Source: Cystobasidium ongulense (Eukaryota; Basidiomycota; Cystobasidiomycetes; Cystobasidiales; Cystobasidiaceae). From it: a stretch of 64,000 nt of DNA. A program made the position numbers and the translations under genes. This document shows positions 23,001-34,609 of the stretch, piece by piece. The first letter of the stretch is position 1, and every line of letters begins with the position of its first letter. Location: assembly GCA_022835595.1 (NCBI GenBank), contig BQUP01000005.1, forward strand, positions 1,054,001 through 1,118,000, written 5' to 3'. The notes beneath the pieces were generated by a model. That model ran no database searches. It saw nothing but the letters and a program-made list of their open reading frames with translations, and was not told where the DNA came from.

Positions 23001-26000
23001 CCCACCGTTACACACCAAAGCTCAACAAGCTGCAAATGCAAAAATGCCTTTACCAAGCTTCAGAAGAGCAGGACAGGTCACTGGAAATACGTTACCATCC
23101 ACCGAAAAAGATAATTCTGTACCTGATGATGAGAAACAGAAGAAGGAATTGGAACTCAAGAACAGACTCAAACGAGCTAGGGATGAGAACTCTAATACCC
23201 CTAGTAAAGACACTAGTAATAAGAGGCAGGCCAGGGAAGTTACTTCTACAACAGATAGGAGGGGCACATCATCGAGAACTGCCAAAGACGCATCTCCGCC
23301 CTTGCCAACATCGATTCCCAAGAGTGCCCGAGGACTATCAGCTCAGACGGCACCACCGGACAGCGCACTCTCGTCTGCACGGAAACTTGTCAATTCGGCA
23401 GGAAGGCGAGCATCAGAAATGCACAAACAGCATGCCATAGAAGATGATGAGGATGAAGAGGAAGCAGTCGCTGTAGCTCCAAGTCGTACTGATAAGCCAT
23501 CGCCACCGAAGAAAAACGGAGTCGTGCCTGTCGTCGAGGTGCAAGTTCCGAGTAGTAGACAAGGATCAATCGCTTCTACAATTTCTGCTAGAGAAGGTAG
23601 TGTTGTTCCAAGAGTCGGAGGATCTGGAAAACCTAAAAGTGTGGTGGCTAGGAAATCTACGGGTGGATTCAGACAAAAGGTTGCTACTCCTTCTGGCTCT
23701 GCTTCAACGACGACTGCTCGTCCAAGCATCGCGCCCGATGCTTCGGCTCCGGCTCCGCCGAAAGAAGGCATCAAAGTCACACTCAAGCTTGGAGGTGGTA
23801 GGACAGCGACTAGCATCACTCACAGAGAAGCACCCGCGCGGTCGTCTGGCAGTAAAGGGGCTCCCTCAAACGCAACGCAGGCAACTCAGAAACCTTTATC
23901 AAGCAAAGCGTCCCGAACGGTCATCGAAATTGACGATTCAAGCGATGACACGGATGATACAGACAAAGACGATGACATACCTCTTCGTAAAGCACCGGTT
24001 ACCGTCAAGAAGGCTGTTGCCACATCATCTTCAGCAACCCTGGTTACATCACCGCCTTCGTCTGTCAACAAATCAAGACCAAGAGCAAGACCGCTTGCAG
24101 GATCTGGAACCAGACTTTCTGATATTGGACTATCGCAGTCCCCAGCCAGGGTGATGAGAAGCTCGTCTACTGATGAAGAAGCTCCACCACCTGCTTGGAG
24201 TCAGGCTAAATTGAACACCGAAAAATCGGCTTCATCTGACTCTACAACGAAGGAGACCCAAGCTCCGTTGGGTAGCTCGAAGAACACTGCAAGCTCGGGG
24301 AAAGAGACTTCCCTACCTGCTAGTAACCTATCATCATCTCAGTTTTCCAAGAGACCAGCGACACCTCCGGTCAGTACAGTTCCCTCCCTTGCGACCGCAA
24401 AGAATGTGGAAGACCAGCCGCCCGTGATCATGTCCTCGCCTCCTATGCCACAACGGGACTCACTTTCGCCTCCATTTGATGAGCAAGACGCAGATGAAGT
24501 CATTCCGGACAGTGAATCCGAAGCATACTCACCAAGCCAAATGCCTAGATATTCTCTTTCTCCAGTACCGGACGCGGACAATCTTGAACTACCAAGTGGT
24601 AAAATATCACCGCCCGTACAAGAAACTACTACTGTTCAGACAAAAATTCCAGTAGAAGACAACCTTGAACCCCTGCCCAAGACAAGTATTCCATCCCAGC
24701 CGGAAGCTAGCTTGAATCCTCCACCCATGCCAATGACGCAAGTTGCATCATCTCAAAGTCCGGAAGATTCACAGATGCTACGGAGTGTCTCTGAAGCTGC
24801 TTTACAGTTCGAAGATCAAGTCGACATGCTCGCTAGTGACGGTGAAGACAATGCTCTTGCAGAGGACTTATTGAACGATACCTTGGATGACCTGCCGGAC
24901 TTACCGGTTGTCCCGGCCACTGTACCTCTGAAAGTGACGCTGGAAACTCAGGAAACATCGACAAACGTTACTAGTAATGCAGAAGGTTCGGTTGCTCAGA
25001 CGGAGGAAACTGTGTCAATATCGACAACGGTCAGGCGTAGCAACGAAGAACCAATGGCCTTCTCAACGCAAAAGCCATTCGTTGATCCCATGGACCTAAG
25101 CCAAGCTTTTGGTGACCGTGATGATGACGAGGACGAAGAGGATGAACTTCAAAGTCCTCCTCAAGATCAAAAATCAGGTCAAGCGAACAGTGAGTTCCAC
25201 AATATCTCCATATTTCCTGATTCATAAGCATTTGTTTGACGCATAGCCCGGTTAGTGCAGTCAAGCACAATCCGGAATCAACAGTATCTACGATTTCCAC
25301 AGGAAAGTCAACAGATGGTAGCATCCACGGCGGGAAGCCCGACGATGGTTGCGTCCTTTCTTGAAGAGACGCATCAGCGAATTGTTGAAGATGATAAGGC
25401 CCTTGAACAGATAGGCAGGAGCACACCCATTACGCAAGAGGCGCCTGCAGGAACCAGCTCGGAGAATAAGCAACAGTCTAGAAGAGCTACAGCAAGCGAT
25501 TTTATGGCTGCACAGGTCTTGCCGCCAAGAGGTGAATTCACTGAAGCGTACGAACGAACACCAGTCTTTGAGGCAGCCAAGCTACCAGCTCAGACTCAAA
25601 AGCTTTCCGATATAGCGTCCACTTTTACTTCTCCGGTTGCACCACCTTCGGAAGCTGAATCGTTCGAGATCATAATGGATGAACAAAGTCCGATGCAATC
25701 TTTTACTGGTAATTCTGGTCCTTTTCCAGCTTCCGAAACAAGTCAGCATGCACGATCTACACTTGAAGCGTTGGATAAACCGCTTGAAGAGCCATTCACG
25801 AGATGTAGATGGAACACTGGATGTTTGGATATGAACTGCACTTTTGCTCATCCTAGTCCTTCATTGCACAGTAGATGGGCGACAAATACTGGGGCTCTAC
25901 CGAGGCAAAAGAAAGAGTGTCCAGATGCTGTGTTTTGTTCCAATCCTGGTGAGTTTTCTGTCTCCTATCTGTCTCGGACAGATATCGGATCGTAGCGTGC

Positions 26001-26803
26001 TGAACTCCTCTATCTGCGTCGCGCTCAGCTTGCATTTTGAGCCACCCATCTCCTGCTGCCCGTCGCAAAGAGATTTGCGTCAACCAAGCAAATTGCCCAT
26101 ATGGTAAGTCATTGTACTAAACGGAACAAGTCTTGGTAATATCAGGCTCACTGACCTCCCTGATCCAGGCGTCAAATGCATATTCAGACATGTAGACGAG
26201 GGTTCCTCGCAGTTGACAAGACGATACCAAAGTTAGTCGCTCGTCATCGTCCGGAGCTCGCTATCCAAAACCTTCCGGCTAATTGTTGTTTCTCTTCTCT
26301 GGCTCATTCGTACAGGTCACAACCAATCAACACGCTTCACCAATTCGCCTGTTGTTTCAAACGCACCTGCACAAATGGCGCGACAGCATTTATCACCTCC
26401 GCCAACTATAGTCCCCGGAACGACAACGACACATGCAGGAACTCAAGTATCGTCGAGCACGCTTCCATTCTTGTCCTATCATCCTATGCCTCCTATACCA
26501 CCGGGTAGTACACCACCATTAAGTCGCTCTGCCAGTCCAGCGGTCAATGTCTCCAATACAGCTGGACCGTCTACTTCGAGTATTGGAGGTTCGGACTCTG
26601 CCTACCCTCATGCATCCCATTTTCAACCTGAACAGCAGTCTCCACAATCTCACATTCAACAGCTTCGAACAATGCAGCAACCACAACAAACACGCCAGCA
26701 AGGTCCGCATAGATCATGGACTAGTTTAGGAGGTGCAGCCGGTGCAGCTAGCAGTGCAGCTGGTTGGTTAGCTAACAAAGCGGGATTGTCTAAAGGATCT
26801 TGA
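20035..26803 (+). CDS. Very large Nab2/ZC3H14-type tandem CCCH zinc-finger protein
   Basis: Six exons (20035-20557, 20726-25189, 25247-25948, 26029-26103, 26169-26231, 26316-26803) give about 2104 residues. Three zinc fingers near residues 1849-1935 are visible only after splicing: CRWNTGCLDMNCTFAH, CPDAVFCSNPACILSH and CVNQANCPYGVKCIFRH (C-x5-C-x4/5-C-x3-H). This spacing is that of Nab2/ZC3H14 poly(A)-binding fingers, which act in mRNA 3'-end maturation, poly(A) length control and export. Introns fall between or inside the fingers. The rest is disordered: acidic (EDSEEDSQDDEDGE), Lys/Glu coiled-coil-like (EAEKREARRIAREEEKKKS), a Pro-rich block (PPPPPSHSPPPPPP) and many Ser/Pro repeats. Yeast Nab2 has 525 residues, so the size is exceptional. 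The finger assignment is solid; orthology to Nab2 is inferred. Confidence 0.85.
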
Positions 26804-27576
26804 AATAAATTTGATTCTTTAAGGTGAAATGAATTCGCAGTCAAGTGATAAGTTCCAAGTAGACAACGACTCCCCGATATATCTGTACATACGATTTGGA
26901 ACTCTGTTTACACTTTTCAAATTGGTGGAAATCATGACCGAAAGGTTTTGAAGGAGAAAACTTGTAGTAAATTCTTTTATTTCGCAACTGTTAAATTCTA
27001 ATTTGAAGAACAGAAATGTGGGTAAAGGAAATGGGATAGCGGTTTAAGCCAGCGGAAAAGTAGTATCGCAGTAAGGATTTGGGTAATTCGGTTGAAGAGT
27101 ATATAGTAAAGTGCAGTACAATGGTCGTGTTTGCTGTTTGTTCTCGTAGTGCTTTCAATGCAAGCAGATGATTCCTTTTGTTTCTTCAGAGGAAGTATGA
27201 AAGATGTCATTCTTTCGGCTCGTCTTGGTTTCTGTACCCATGTGCGCAAGTACGTTGCGGAAAGAGGTGCCCTTTTATATTGCATAGTGGTAGTACAACA
27301 TCATCCGGAGCTCACAGAGCAAGTCGACCGTGCGGGTTTGCGCTTCCGTTCGATGAACGTGAAGCGGAATTGAGTGGCTTAAAAAATTGCTACAAATGAA
27401 AGTCAAGGAAGGTATGGTCTTATGTTCGTGCTTGAACACAGAGACAGGGAGGGTTCTATTCAAACGTTCTAATCACTAATCAACTCTTCTAGCTCTGTCT
27501 TGCAAGCCGGTGGGGCAGTAATAGGATTGCGAATCGCCCGATTGTATGTTCAGTATGAAAGGACGATTGATCGTGC
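26804..27576. other. Convergent intergenic region
   Basis: This is the 3' flank of the Nab2-like gene and of UBE2W. It is AT-rich around 26850-27100, as for terminator and polyadenylation zones. Small frames here are not coding-like. Confidence 0.45.
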
Positions 27577-28815
27577 TTAGACAGTATCATCCTCGTACAT
27601 CCAAGTCGTATCTTTCGGACTCAGCGGAGCATTCTTGACATAACGATCATTCCCAGGCGGTCTTTCTTTCTTCTTGCATGAAGCTAACATGCTTTGAATA
27701 CTTAGACAGAGTGATTCTGTATTCAGAACTGGTGACCATCCTGTTCCAAGGAGACTGTGTGATAGCAAGGGGTTTTAAATTGATGGACGTGAATGACAAG
27801 GACGGGAAGTATTCGGTTAGTGATAGAGTAATTGGCTAGCGCATACGCAGCAATTCGAAAACAGCATCAAAAGCCTCACCTCATGCAGACATGCCCATTG
27901 CTGAGTTTAGAGAAAATATAGGAAGAAGCAAGGTCAGCCATGGATATTCCTGCACGGGTCAAGTGCAGAAGCTCACGAGTATACATGTGGATCTATCGAG
28001 TAAAAAAGGATAAGTCAGCCCGATGAACAAGCAAGCATAGAGAGGAGAGCTTGGGTATTACGAGGAGAATAAGAATTTACTCACGCTCTGGTGCTTTCCA
28101 TCCATCACTGACTACAAAAGTAACTTCAGGTGCTTCCATGGGGTAGGTTTTATCGAATTTGAAGCGAAGTAGGAATTTTTCTGAAGGACATGTAGAGAAT
28201 AGTGTTAAGTATATTTCTCAGTCTGATTCCTAATGTGATCTCTATCTCTCTCTTTGAAATCCAAGAGGTGCGATAAAAGTGCTCCCTCGGCACACGTATG
28301 AATGGATGCTGGTGGCGTTTGGAATAACGTACCTCCTTTGAAGACTGAATCACCGAGTACTTCTATGCTGAGGAACCTGGAGGAAGAACAGCGGGTACGA
28401 TGTTCAACAGAGTAACTGGAAAGCTAGGTCTTGTTCTGGGGTACTTGCCATGTCTCTAGATCATCAGCTTTGACGAGTTCACAGCCTGTTGGAGCTCCAT
28501 GGGCTTGTAGGTTGCTGAGGGAGGGAGGCAGGCGTAACGATGCAACGGTAAGAGTGAGTCCTGGTGCACTATAGTAGCAATGAGCATGACCCCACCTCAG
28601 TTCCTTTGCGAGGCGCTTTGCACCGAGACCTGGTCTAGCTGTGTAGCGGTAGTAGTGGTCGCCGGGAGCATGGGAGGCCACAGAGTCAGCATGAGGTACA
28701 GTCAGAGGGTCAGACGAGCATGTCGATGGTGAGCGTGCTGTAGCTGCTGCTGTTGTCGTCTGTAATGCGGCTGATTGAGGTGTCGATGTACGTGATCGCA
28801 CATGAACTTACACAT
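27577..28815 (-). CDS. UBE2W: Ubiquitin-conjugating enzyme E2 W
   Basis: Eight coding exons (28815-28812, 28629-28596, 28514-28449, 28376-28333, 28180-28085, 27992-27977, 27900-27880, 27754-27577) give 152 residues; human UBE2W has 151. Motifs over the joins: KRLAKELSNLQ, TWFLSIEVLGDSVFKGEKF, FKFDKTYPMEAPEV, HPHVYSNGHVCMSLL with the active-site Cys, GTGWSPVLNTESLCLSIQSM, and the family ending RPPGNDRYV...DTTWMYEDDTV. UBE2W attaches ubiquitin to protein N-termini rather than to lysines. Exons of 16 and 21 bases flank the catalytic region. Intron 28448-28377 is GC-AG (GCAAGT). The 4-base first coding exon (ATGT) is inferred: the next exon has no in-frame ATG, and this join gives the expected N-terminus MCLGAKRL. 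The body is certain; the start is moderately so. Confidence 0.9.
28377..28448 (-). other. GC-AG intron in the UBE2W gene
   Basis: The exon ends ACA TG, the intron begins GCAAGTACC and ends CTCCAG. The join restores the conserved E2 Trp (ETWFLSIEV). The GT three bases further in would shift the frame. Confidence 0.8.
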
Positions 28816-29727
28816 TGTGCAGACAGGACAGAGCAGAGCAGAGCAGTGGAGTGAGTGAGTGAGTGATAGCTGGAGCGTCTTGCAGGGTAGTCAAGTATTA
28901 GGACGGATGTAGAGTTGTCAATGGAAAGACAAGTGACAGCGCAGCCACGTGAGGATGGATTAGTATTGATGATGATGATCAAAGAAGTCGAGCAGCAGGA
29001 CAGCCATCCCTCTATCGCTGTGCATTAGTACCACTCGACAGTGCTATACAACACACAAGCGAAGGCAGAGACTTGGACACATTCACTTCCTGACGCAGGG
29101 CAGGCTGCTCGAGCTTCCTTTAACGAGTCGCAGTCTTGCTCATTCTGTCTTGCAGCTGGAAAGACTCGAGTATCCAGCGCACTCTACGCAAGGACATCGC
29201 AGTCGCAAGCACGCCCGGGTCATTAATAGCAGTTACACTCGACTGTCCACTGTCAGCTCGCCCGGACGAGGTTCGTTGAGCCAGCCAGCAACACCGCTCT
29301 TTCGCAACCCGAAGGATATCGGCATAAATGCAATGAAAGCCAGCTGCGATAGCTAGTCGGAGTGCATTACGACGATGCAAGTGCATGGTATTAATACAGA
29401 AGGTTAGCGAGTGACAAATACCACTTATCATACCTCGGAGTGCAGACCTGGCAGCACTGTCAGACATCTTACGGGACGAAGAGAGAACGGGCAGTCAGTC
29501 ACGAGGCTGGAAAGCGTATTGCAGGACAAGCTTGCAAGATCTGCAGCTTGCATTGGGATTGCATTGATTTGCATTGCTCGTCTGCTCTGCTCTTACTATA
29601 TTCTATCAAGACTGGGTGGTCTATATAACCCTCCTGGACCCTCCATCCACCACCTCGTCTGTTCCAGCATACTCTGTCTACCTTTCAAGACTCCCAAAGG
29701 TCGACTTATAGAAAGACACAACCACAG
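28816..29727. promoter_or_regulatory. Divergent promoter, UBE2W and Zn2Cys6 gene
   Basis: This 912-base region separates outward-facing genes. It includes a GAGT microsatellite at about 28849-28867, and a TATATAA box at 29622-29628, 100 bases before the Zn2Cys6 start codon. No gene is supported. Confidence 0.55.
29622..29628 (+). promoter_or_regulatory. TATA box of the Zn2Cys6 gene
   Basis: TATATAA lies 100 bases upstream of the start codon at 29728 and is followed by a pyrimidine-rich tract (CCCTCCTGGACCCTCC). The position suits a fungal core promoter. Confidence 0.5.
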
Positions 29728-32700
29728 ATGAACGCCAATCTCTTCGGCCCTGCCTTTCACCCTGGCAATGCTGGAGAAGCAGCAGTAACACAGGTTGGTG
29801 TGACATTCTCAAGTAGGCCGGCCATGCAAGCTGATGTACGCATCCACAGCCCTCGGCCGGCACGAGCAGCATCGATAGCAGCTTCAGCAATGCTCTTCAA
29901 CATGCGATATTGCTATCTCCTCCGCTATCGGCTACAGGCGGCAATCCAGCTGCACAACTACAGCCAAACAACGGCGGCATGCTCATCCCGCTCGATGATA
30001 AGGATAAAGGCAGTCAGGAAAGTGCAAGAAAAGACCAAGACGAGGAGCTGGATAATAGGACATCGACAAGGAAGAAGAAGAAGAGGACAAAGTCTGGATG
30101 CATAACCTGTCGGTGAGCTGCTTTCTTCCTCATTCGTCCTCCGCTTCCCTTCCCTTCCCTTCCCTTGCGCTTGACAGTCTTCGCCGCTCTAGCCTGTCAA
30201 ACATGCCGACAGGCTGACAGACAAGGTATCCTTTGAGTGCAAGTCCGTCTGGACAACTTCGGACTGTCATCTCCGTGTTTCCTGCACCTCGTACTTCACA
30301 CTTTCATGCGCCTCGTTGCAGCTTTAACACCTCGCAGCTTGCTTTCCGCCCCTCTTATACTCGTCCACTCGCATTCTTGTCTACAGACACCCCATGTTGA
30401 TGTATATTTACTCTTCATCACCACTACAATCGTTCTCTATCACCTGTCCTCATGACAGGAAACGGAAAGTGAAATGCGGCGAAGAGAAACCTACTTGTCA
30501 GCGATGCTATCAAGCTCGTGTCGAATGCGCAGGATATCCTGTGCCTACAACAAAGATCCACAAGTGTTCAAATGCGACGAGTTCGAACGAGGACAATTCT
30601 AGGAGATCATCCACTACATCGTCGTCCGTTACTACATCTTCCTCCAGCAGCAACTCCGCTCATTCGAATGCTTCTAATGGTGCGGGATCGCCTTCTTCGC
30701 AAGAACCTGTCAGAAAGGCTGTTAGATTGATTACTACGCATGGGACGGAATCACCTGCTTCATATAGTCTTTCGCCACCACAATTAAGGAACACCAGTCT
30801 ACCTGCTTCATACATCGCTACTACGCTCCATGCCTCTGCTGGAGCTGGTTCAGTACCATCTGGGTACTCGAGATCACCATCAAAAGAGGGTCTACTCAAA
30901 CGTAAAACACTGAGTAGTGTTTCTATTTCTTCGATGTCTACGACAAATTCGGCGCCTGTACATCCAGGAGCACATACGAGTCATTCATCCTTATCTGCTA
31001 GATCAGATGACACTATAGCTACTGCGCCTGCTTTATCGCGTGCTGGCTCTACAGGCTCATTACAGCCCCGGTTCGCTACTGCTACTACTCTATCGGCTTC
31101 ACATACACCTTCTTCTGGCATCGTGTCGGATTTCAATGGCAATACTAGTCACAGATACCGAGCTTCTCCTTCTCAACGCTCTTTCTCACCTACTTTAGCA
31201 CCACCGCTTCAACCTCAATTACACCAATCTCAAATGCAGATAAACGAAAATACATTCGCTCCTTTTGCTTTCGATTCTCCTTTTCCTCTACAACCTTTCG
31301 CTTCCACTATTTCACCTCTACCTCAAGATGGCAATAGTAACAATAACAGCCAAAGCATTGCGGCGGGAGCAGGGGTGAAGCAACCTGGCAATACGCCTAT
31401 CGGGTTTGACAGTTTGTTTGGTTATACAGGTAATAATATGCAACATCAACAAGATGGTGCTGCTGGCCTCAACGACAATGGCAATGGACACGCAGGGCTA
31501 ATGGATGGGAGCCTGCCTGGCGCTCCTCTTCCACTCGATTATTGGGAAGATGCGGATTTCATTGATAGAATAATGAGTGGTTTCAGGGATAGCACAGGTG
31601 ATGGAGAACTGCAAGTAGAATTTGAAACGTCAGGTAGGTTTTCCTCTCTCTTTTGATCGTTGGCCTTTGGTAGTAAGGCCAAAGACCAAGTCGGCGTTCG
31701 AAGAGAATTATTGCTGACTTGATATTTCACAGTGCCTGCAGAGTCACAGTTGCAGATAAATCTTGAAAATCCGGCCACTTCTAGACACTTCGATTACGAA
31801 ATGCCGTCGAATACGCCTTCCTTGTCTTCTGGAAGAAGTAGCATTCTATCCCCTACCGCTAGGACTCCCTCTACCTCGTCACCTGCTGTGTTGCCTGTGT
31901 TCACACAGGATCCACAGATGTCATCGCACCTTGTAGCAGATACGCAATCTTCACGTAGTACGAAGAACAACATACGAAACAAGAACCGTTCTGTGTCAGC
32001 TATGTCTCAGCGTGCTTCCGTAATTTCAAATATTCCCACAGCAGCATCAACAAATACAACAATGGCAGATTTTGCACCACAACCAGCAATAGATCCAATT
32101 CTACAGGGAACTTCAACATTAGAACTACATAAACAAGCAGCAAATAGGAATAAAATTATACCTTCTCTAAATGAACTAGCTATGGGACCTCCTCCTAATT
32201 TACTAGGTAATCAGAAAGAATGGTCAATTCCAAGCAAAATCGCCGAAACTATGCAGGGAATGAGTAATTCTCGACATGTTGAACTTTTAAAGCATTGTTA
32301 GTCTCTCTCTCTCTCTTTTCCTCTAATGGTAATACTCCTAGAATGCGGCGAGCGGATGAGCTGAATATCTGTTCTGACACTCCACGATAGATTTCATCAA
32401 TCTTGTTGGTCTGTTTAGTCCGATTGACCACCCGAAGAATCCTTTCCGTAGGCTTTTGAGTCGTGCTTTCGTAATGAAGATGTAGCTTACCGTTCTCTGC
32501 AGGTACATTCGTCGCTGAGCACGCTACCGAGAGTCTATCTCTTCTGCATGCCGTCCTCGCAGTCAGCGCAATCAATCAACAACCACTATCGGCGGAGGCT
32601 CGAGCCGAGTCACTATTATACTTTGAAGCTGCAGTCGATCTATACGTTCGTTCATTGCAACAGCAAGACGACATCTCCCTTTTCACTCTACTGTTCCTTT

Positions 32701-33882
32701 CGCTCTATTACGCTTTCGATAGCGGGACTGCACAACCTCAACATTTCAGCAGGAGAGCTCAGAATATTATCAATGAACGACTTGAGCTTTTGGCATATGA
32801 TGTATTGCAAACTTCGAACGATTTCAGGTTCTTGGTCAGATTGCATGTATGGCATGAGGTGAGCTCATTTGGCTTGTCTTGTTTCGTTGCGTGTACTGAT
32901 CGGCCGAATACCCGCTTGGATGCATCCAGGTAATGGCGAACATATCTAGAAGAGCAGGCGACTTGCGTGACATGGCTTGCGGCCAATATACATTGTCACA
33001 CCTCCTATCTATCGTTCAGAAGTGGGACATACAGGAAGAGAAAGCAGCCGCCCTATCCGGCGTGAATCCAGATTTCATCATGACGGGATGCGTAGGGGTG
33101 CCAACATTTTTCGTATCACTCCTGAACGACATTTCACTATTGAAAGAAGAACAGCATACCATTCTTTCAATACCAATAGGAAATCTGGATGAACAAGGTC
33201 GATTTCTACGTAAAGTGATAATTTCTAAACATACTAGTAAAATACGTGATTTGGAATGCAAGATTCAATTTGCAAGACCTGGTAGATTATTAGTACCTCC
33301 TATAGTAGCAAATGAATTAGCTTTACATAGAGCTGTTTCTGTTAGATTTTTTGATTTGTTTAGATTAGCCGCTTCTATCCATTTACTTTCGGAATTGCAG
33401 GGTACCCCTGTTAATGATTCCGCTATTCAACTTAGAACCACTGAAATGGTGAACTTGTTGGGTAATATTGAACAGAGTGAGTTTGTGCCCACGCTAATCT
33501 ACTCAATAATGCAAAATGCTAATTCCAGATCTTTTCTGCTTCAACAGACTCAAACTATAATACTTCGGGAATCTGGGCCTTCTTTATTGCTGGTGCAGCT
33601 GCAAGTAATCACATGGATCGTATCGCTCTACATAGACGTTTAGACAGTACTTGGAACAGTAAGTCAACTCAATCTACCTAGCATGCTCGCTCTGTCGTAG
33701 ACCTCGAGCGTTTGCTGATCCCGTCTGTTTTTGAATCAGGTCCGTGCGGAAATGTATGGAGTTTACGGAGTATATTGGACGAAGTATGGCAGCGTAACGC
33801 AGAAGCATTGGAGAACAATGAACCTTGTCAAAATTGGAAGGAAGTAGCCCAGCAGAGGGGATGGCTCCTCTTGCTCATGTAA
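29728..33882 (+). CDS. Zn2Cys6 fungal transcription factor
   Basis: Eight exons (29728-29793, 29850-30112, 30459-31633, 31733-32296, 32503-32858, 32930-33476, 33548-33658, 33740-33882) give 1074 residues. The binuclear zinc cluster is KSGCITCRKRKVKCGEEKP followed by TCQRCYQARVEC, with a basic stretch ahead (RKKKKRTKSG). It is created by splicing a 346-base intron that cuts the motif just after the second Cys. A Ser/Thr-rich linker of about 500 residues follows. The C-terminal half has the helical pattern of the Fungal_trans_2 domain (TFVAEHATESLSLLHAVLAV, RLEFVRFFDLFRLAAS-like helices, TSGIWAFFIAGAAASN) and ends typically (NWKEVAQQRGWLLLLM). It is a nuclear factor that would bind CGG-containing DNA; its target pathway cannot be read from the sequence. 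Confidence 0.92.
30113..30458 (+). other. Long intron splitting the zinc cluster, with hairpin
   Basis: At 346 bases this is several times the usual intron length here. It contains a (CCCTT)n-like pyrimidine tract at about 30147-30166 and a perfect 8-base inverted repeat (AGCCTGTC at 30191-30198, GACAGGCT at 30208-30215) with a 9-base loop. Confidence 0.75.
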
Positions 33883-34609
33883 ACGACAACAATCAAGTGA
33901 TGGGAAGTGGTTCGAGTGGAATTGCAAATCTGCTTTAGGTGCTGTTAATGTATTCGTATTGCAGTTACTATACTCGTCAGTTATAGAAGTGTCTTTCTGG
34001 CGGTTTGGAGGTTGGATTTGTATCGAGCTCGAGATATACGTATCAACCCGGAAGATCTTGGCTCTACAATCAGCATTTCATATGAGTCTTGTAGCGTGTA
34101 CTTTGCTTTGCATTGAGGATTGTAGCGACACGGGAGAAATGACATTAATTCAAGGAACTGGACACACCATTAGGAAGCGAGTTTGAAAGATTCCTCGAAA
34201 CGTTTGCAACTAAGGGACTTTTTCATTACGGCATAGCTTGCCTTTGCATTGCTTCGTTTGGGTGGAAAATATGAAATAACAGCGAAGTCGTGAACTGAGG
34301 GCACAAAAGTGTAAAAGGCTATAGTTCTCAAGTAATAAATGACTCTCTGCCAATAAAAAGGAAATGTGTCAAGAGGATACGCACACAATCATACTATTTA
34401 AGTAATAAGGGTATATGTAAATCGAAAAAGCAAAAGGACGCGGGATCAATTAGTAATCTCGTATGCTTCAGATCAATGCGTGTATTTGACGTTCTGTCTT
34501 TAGTTCTTCTCAGGTTCGTTGTTCCTATTTCAAATTTCAGGGGCTTTCACGTAGTATTCATTTGCTTCAAAGGTACATTTCAGGTCGATGATTGTTCTAG
34601 TTACCCTAT
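33883..34609. other. Convergent intergenic region
   Basis: This is the shared 3' flank of the Zn2Cys6 and vWA genes. It is AT-rich with no supported frame. Confidence 0.45.

Noticed and set aside
22745-23440. 231-codon second-frame ORF inside the Nab2-like gene
   Set aside because: It is a shadow of the Ser/Lys-rich coding frame and has no independent support.
28849-28867. GAGT, TGCC, AC and CCCTT short repeats as possible CRISPR or element ends
   Set aside because: They are simple microsatellites without spacers or terminal inverted repeats.
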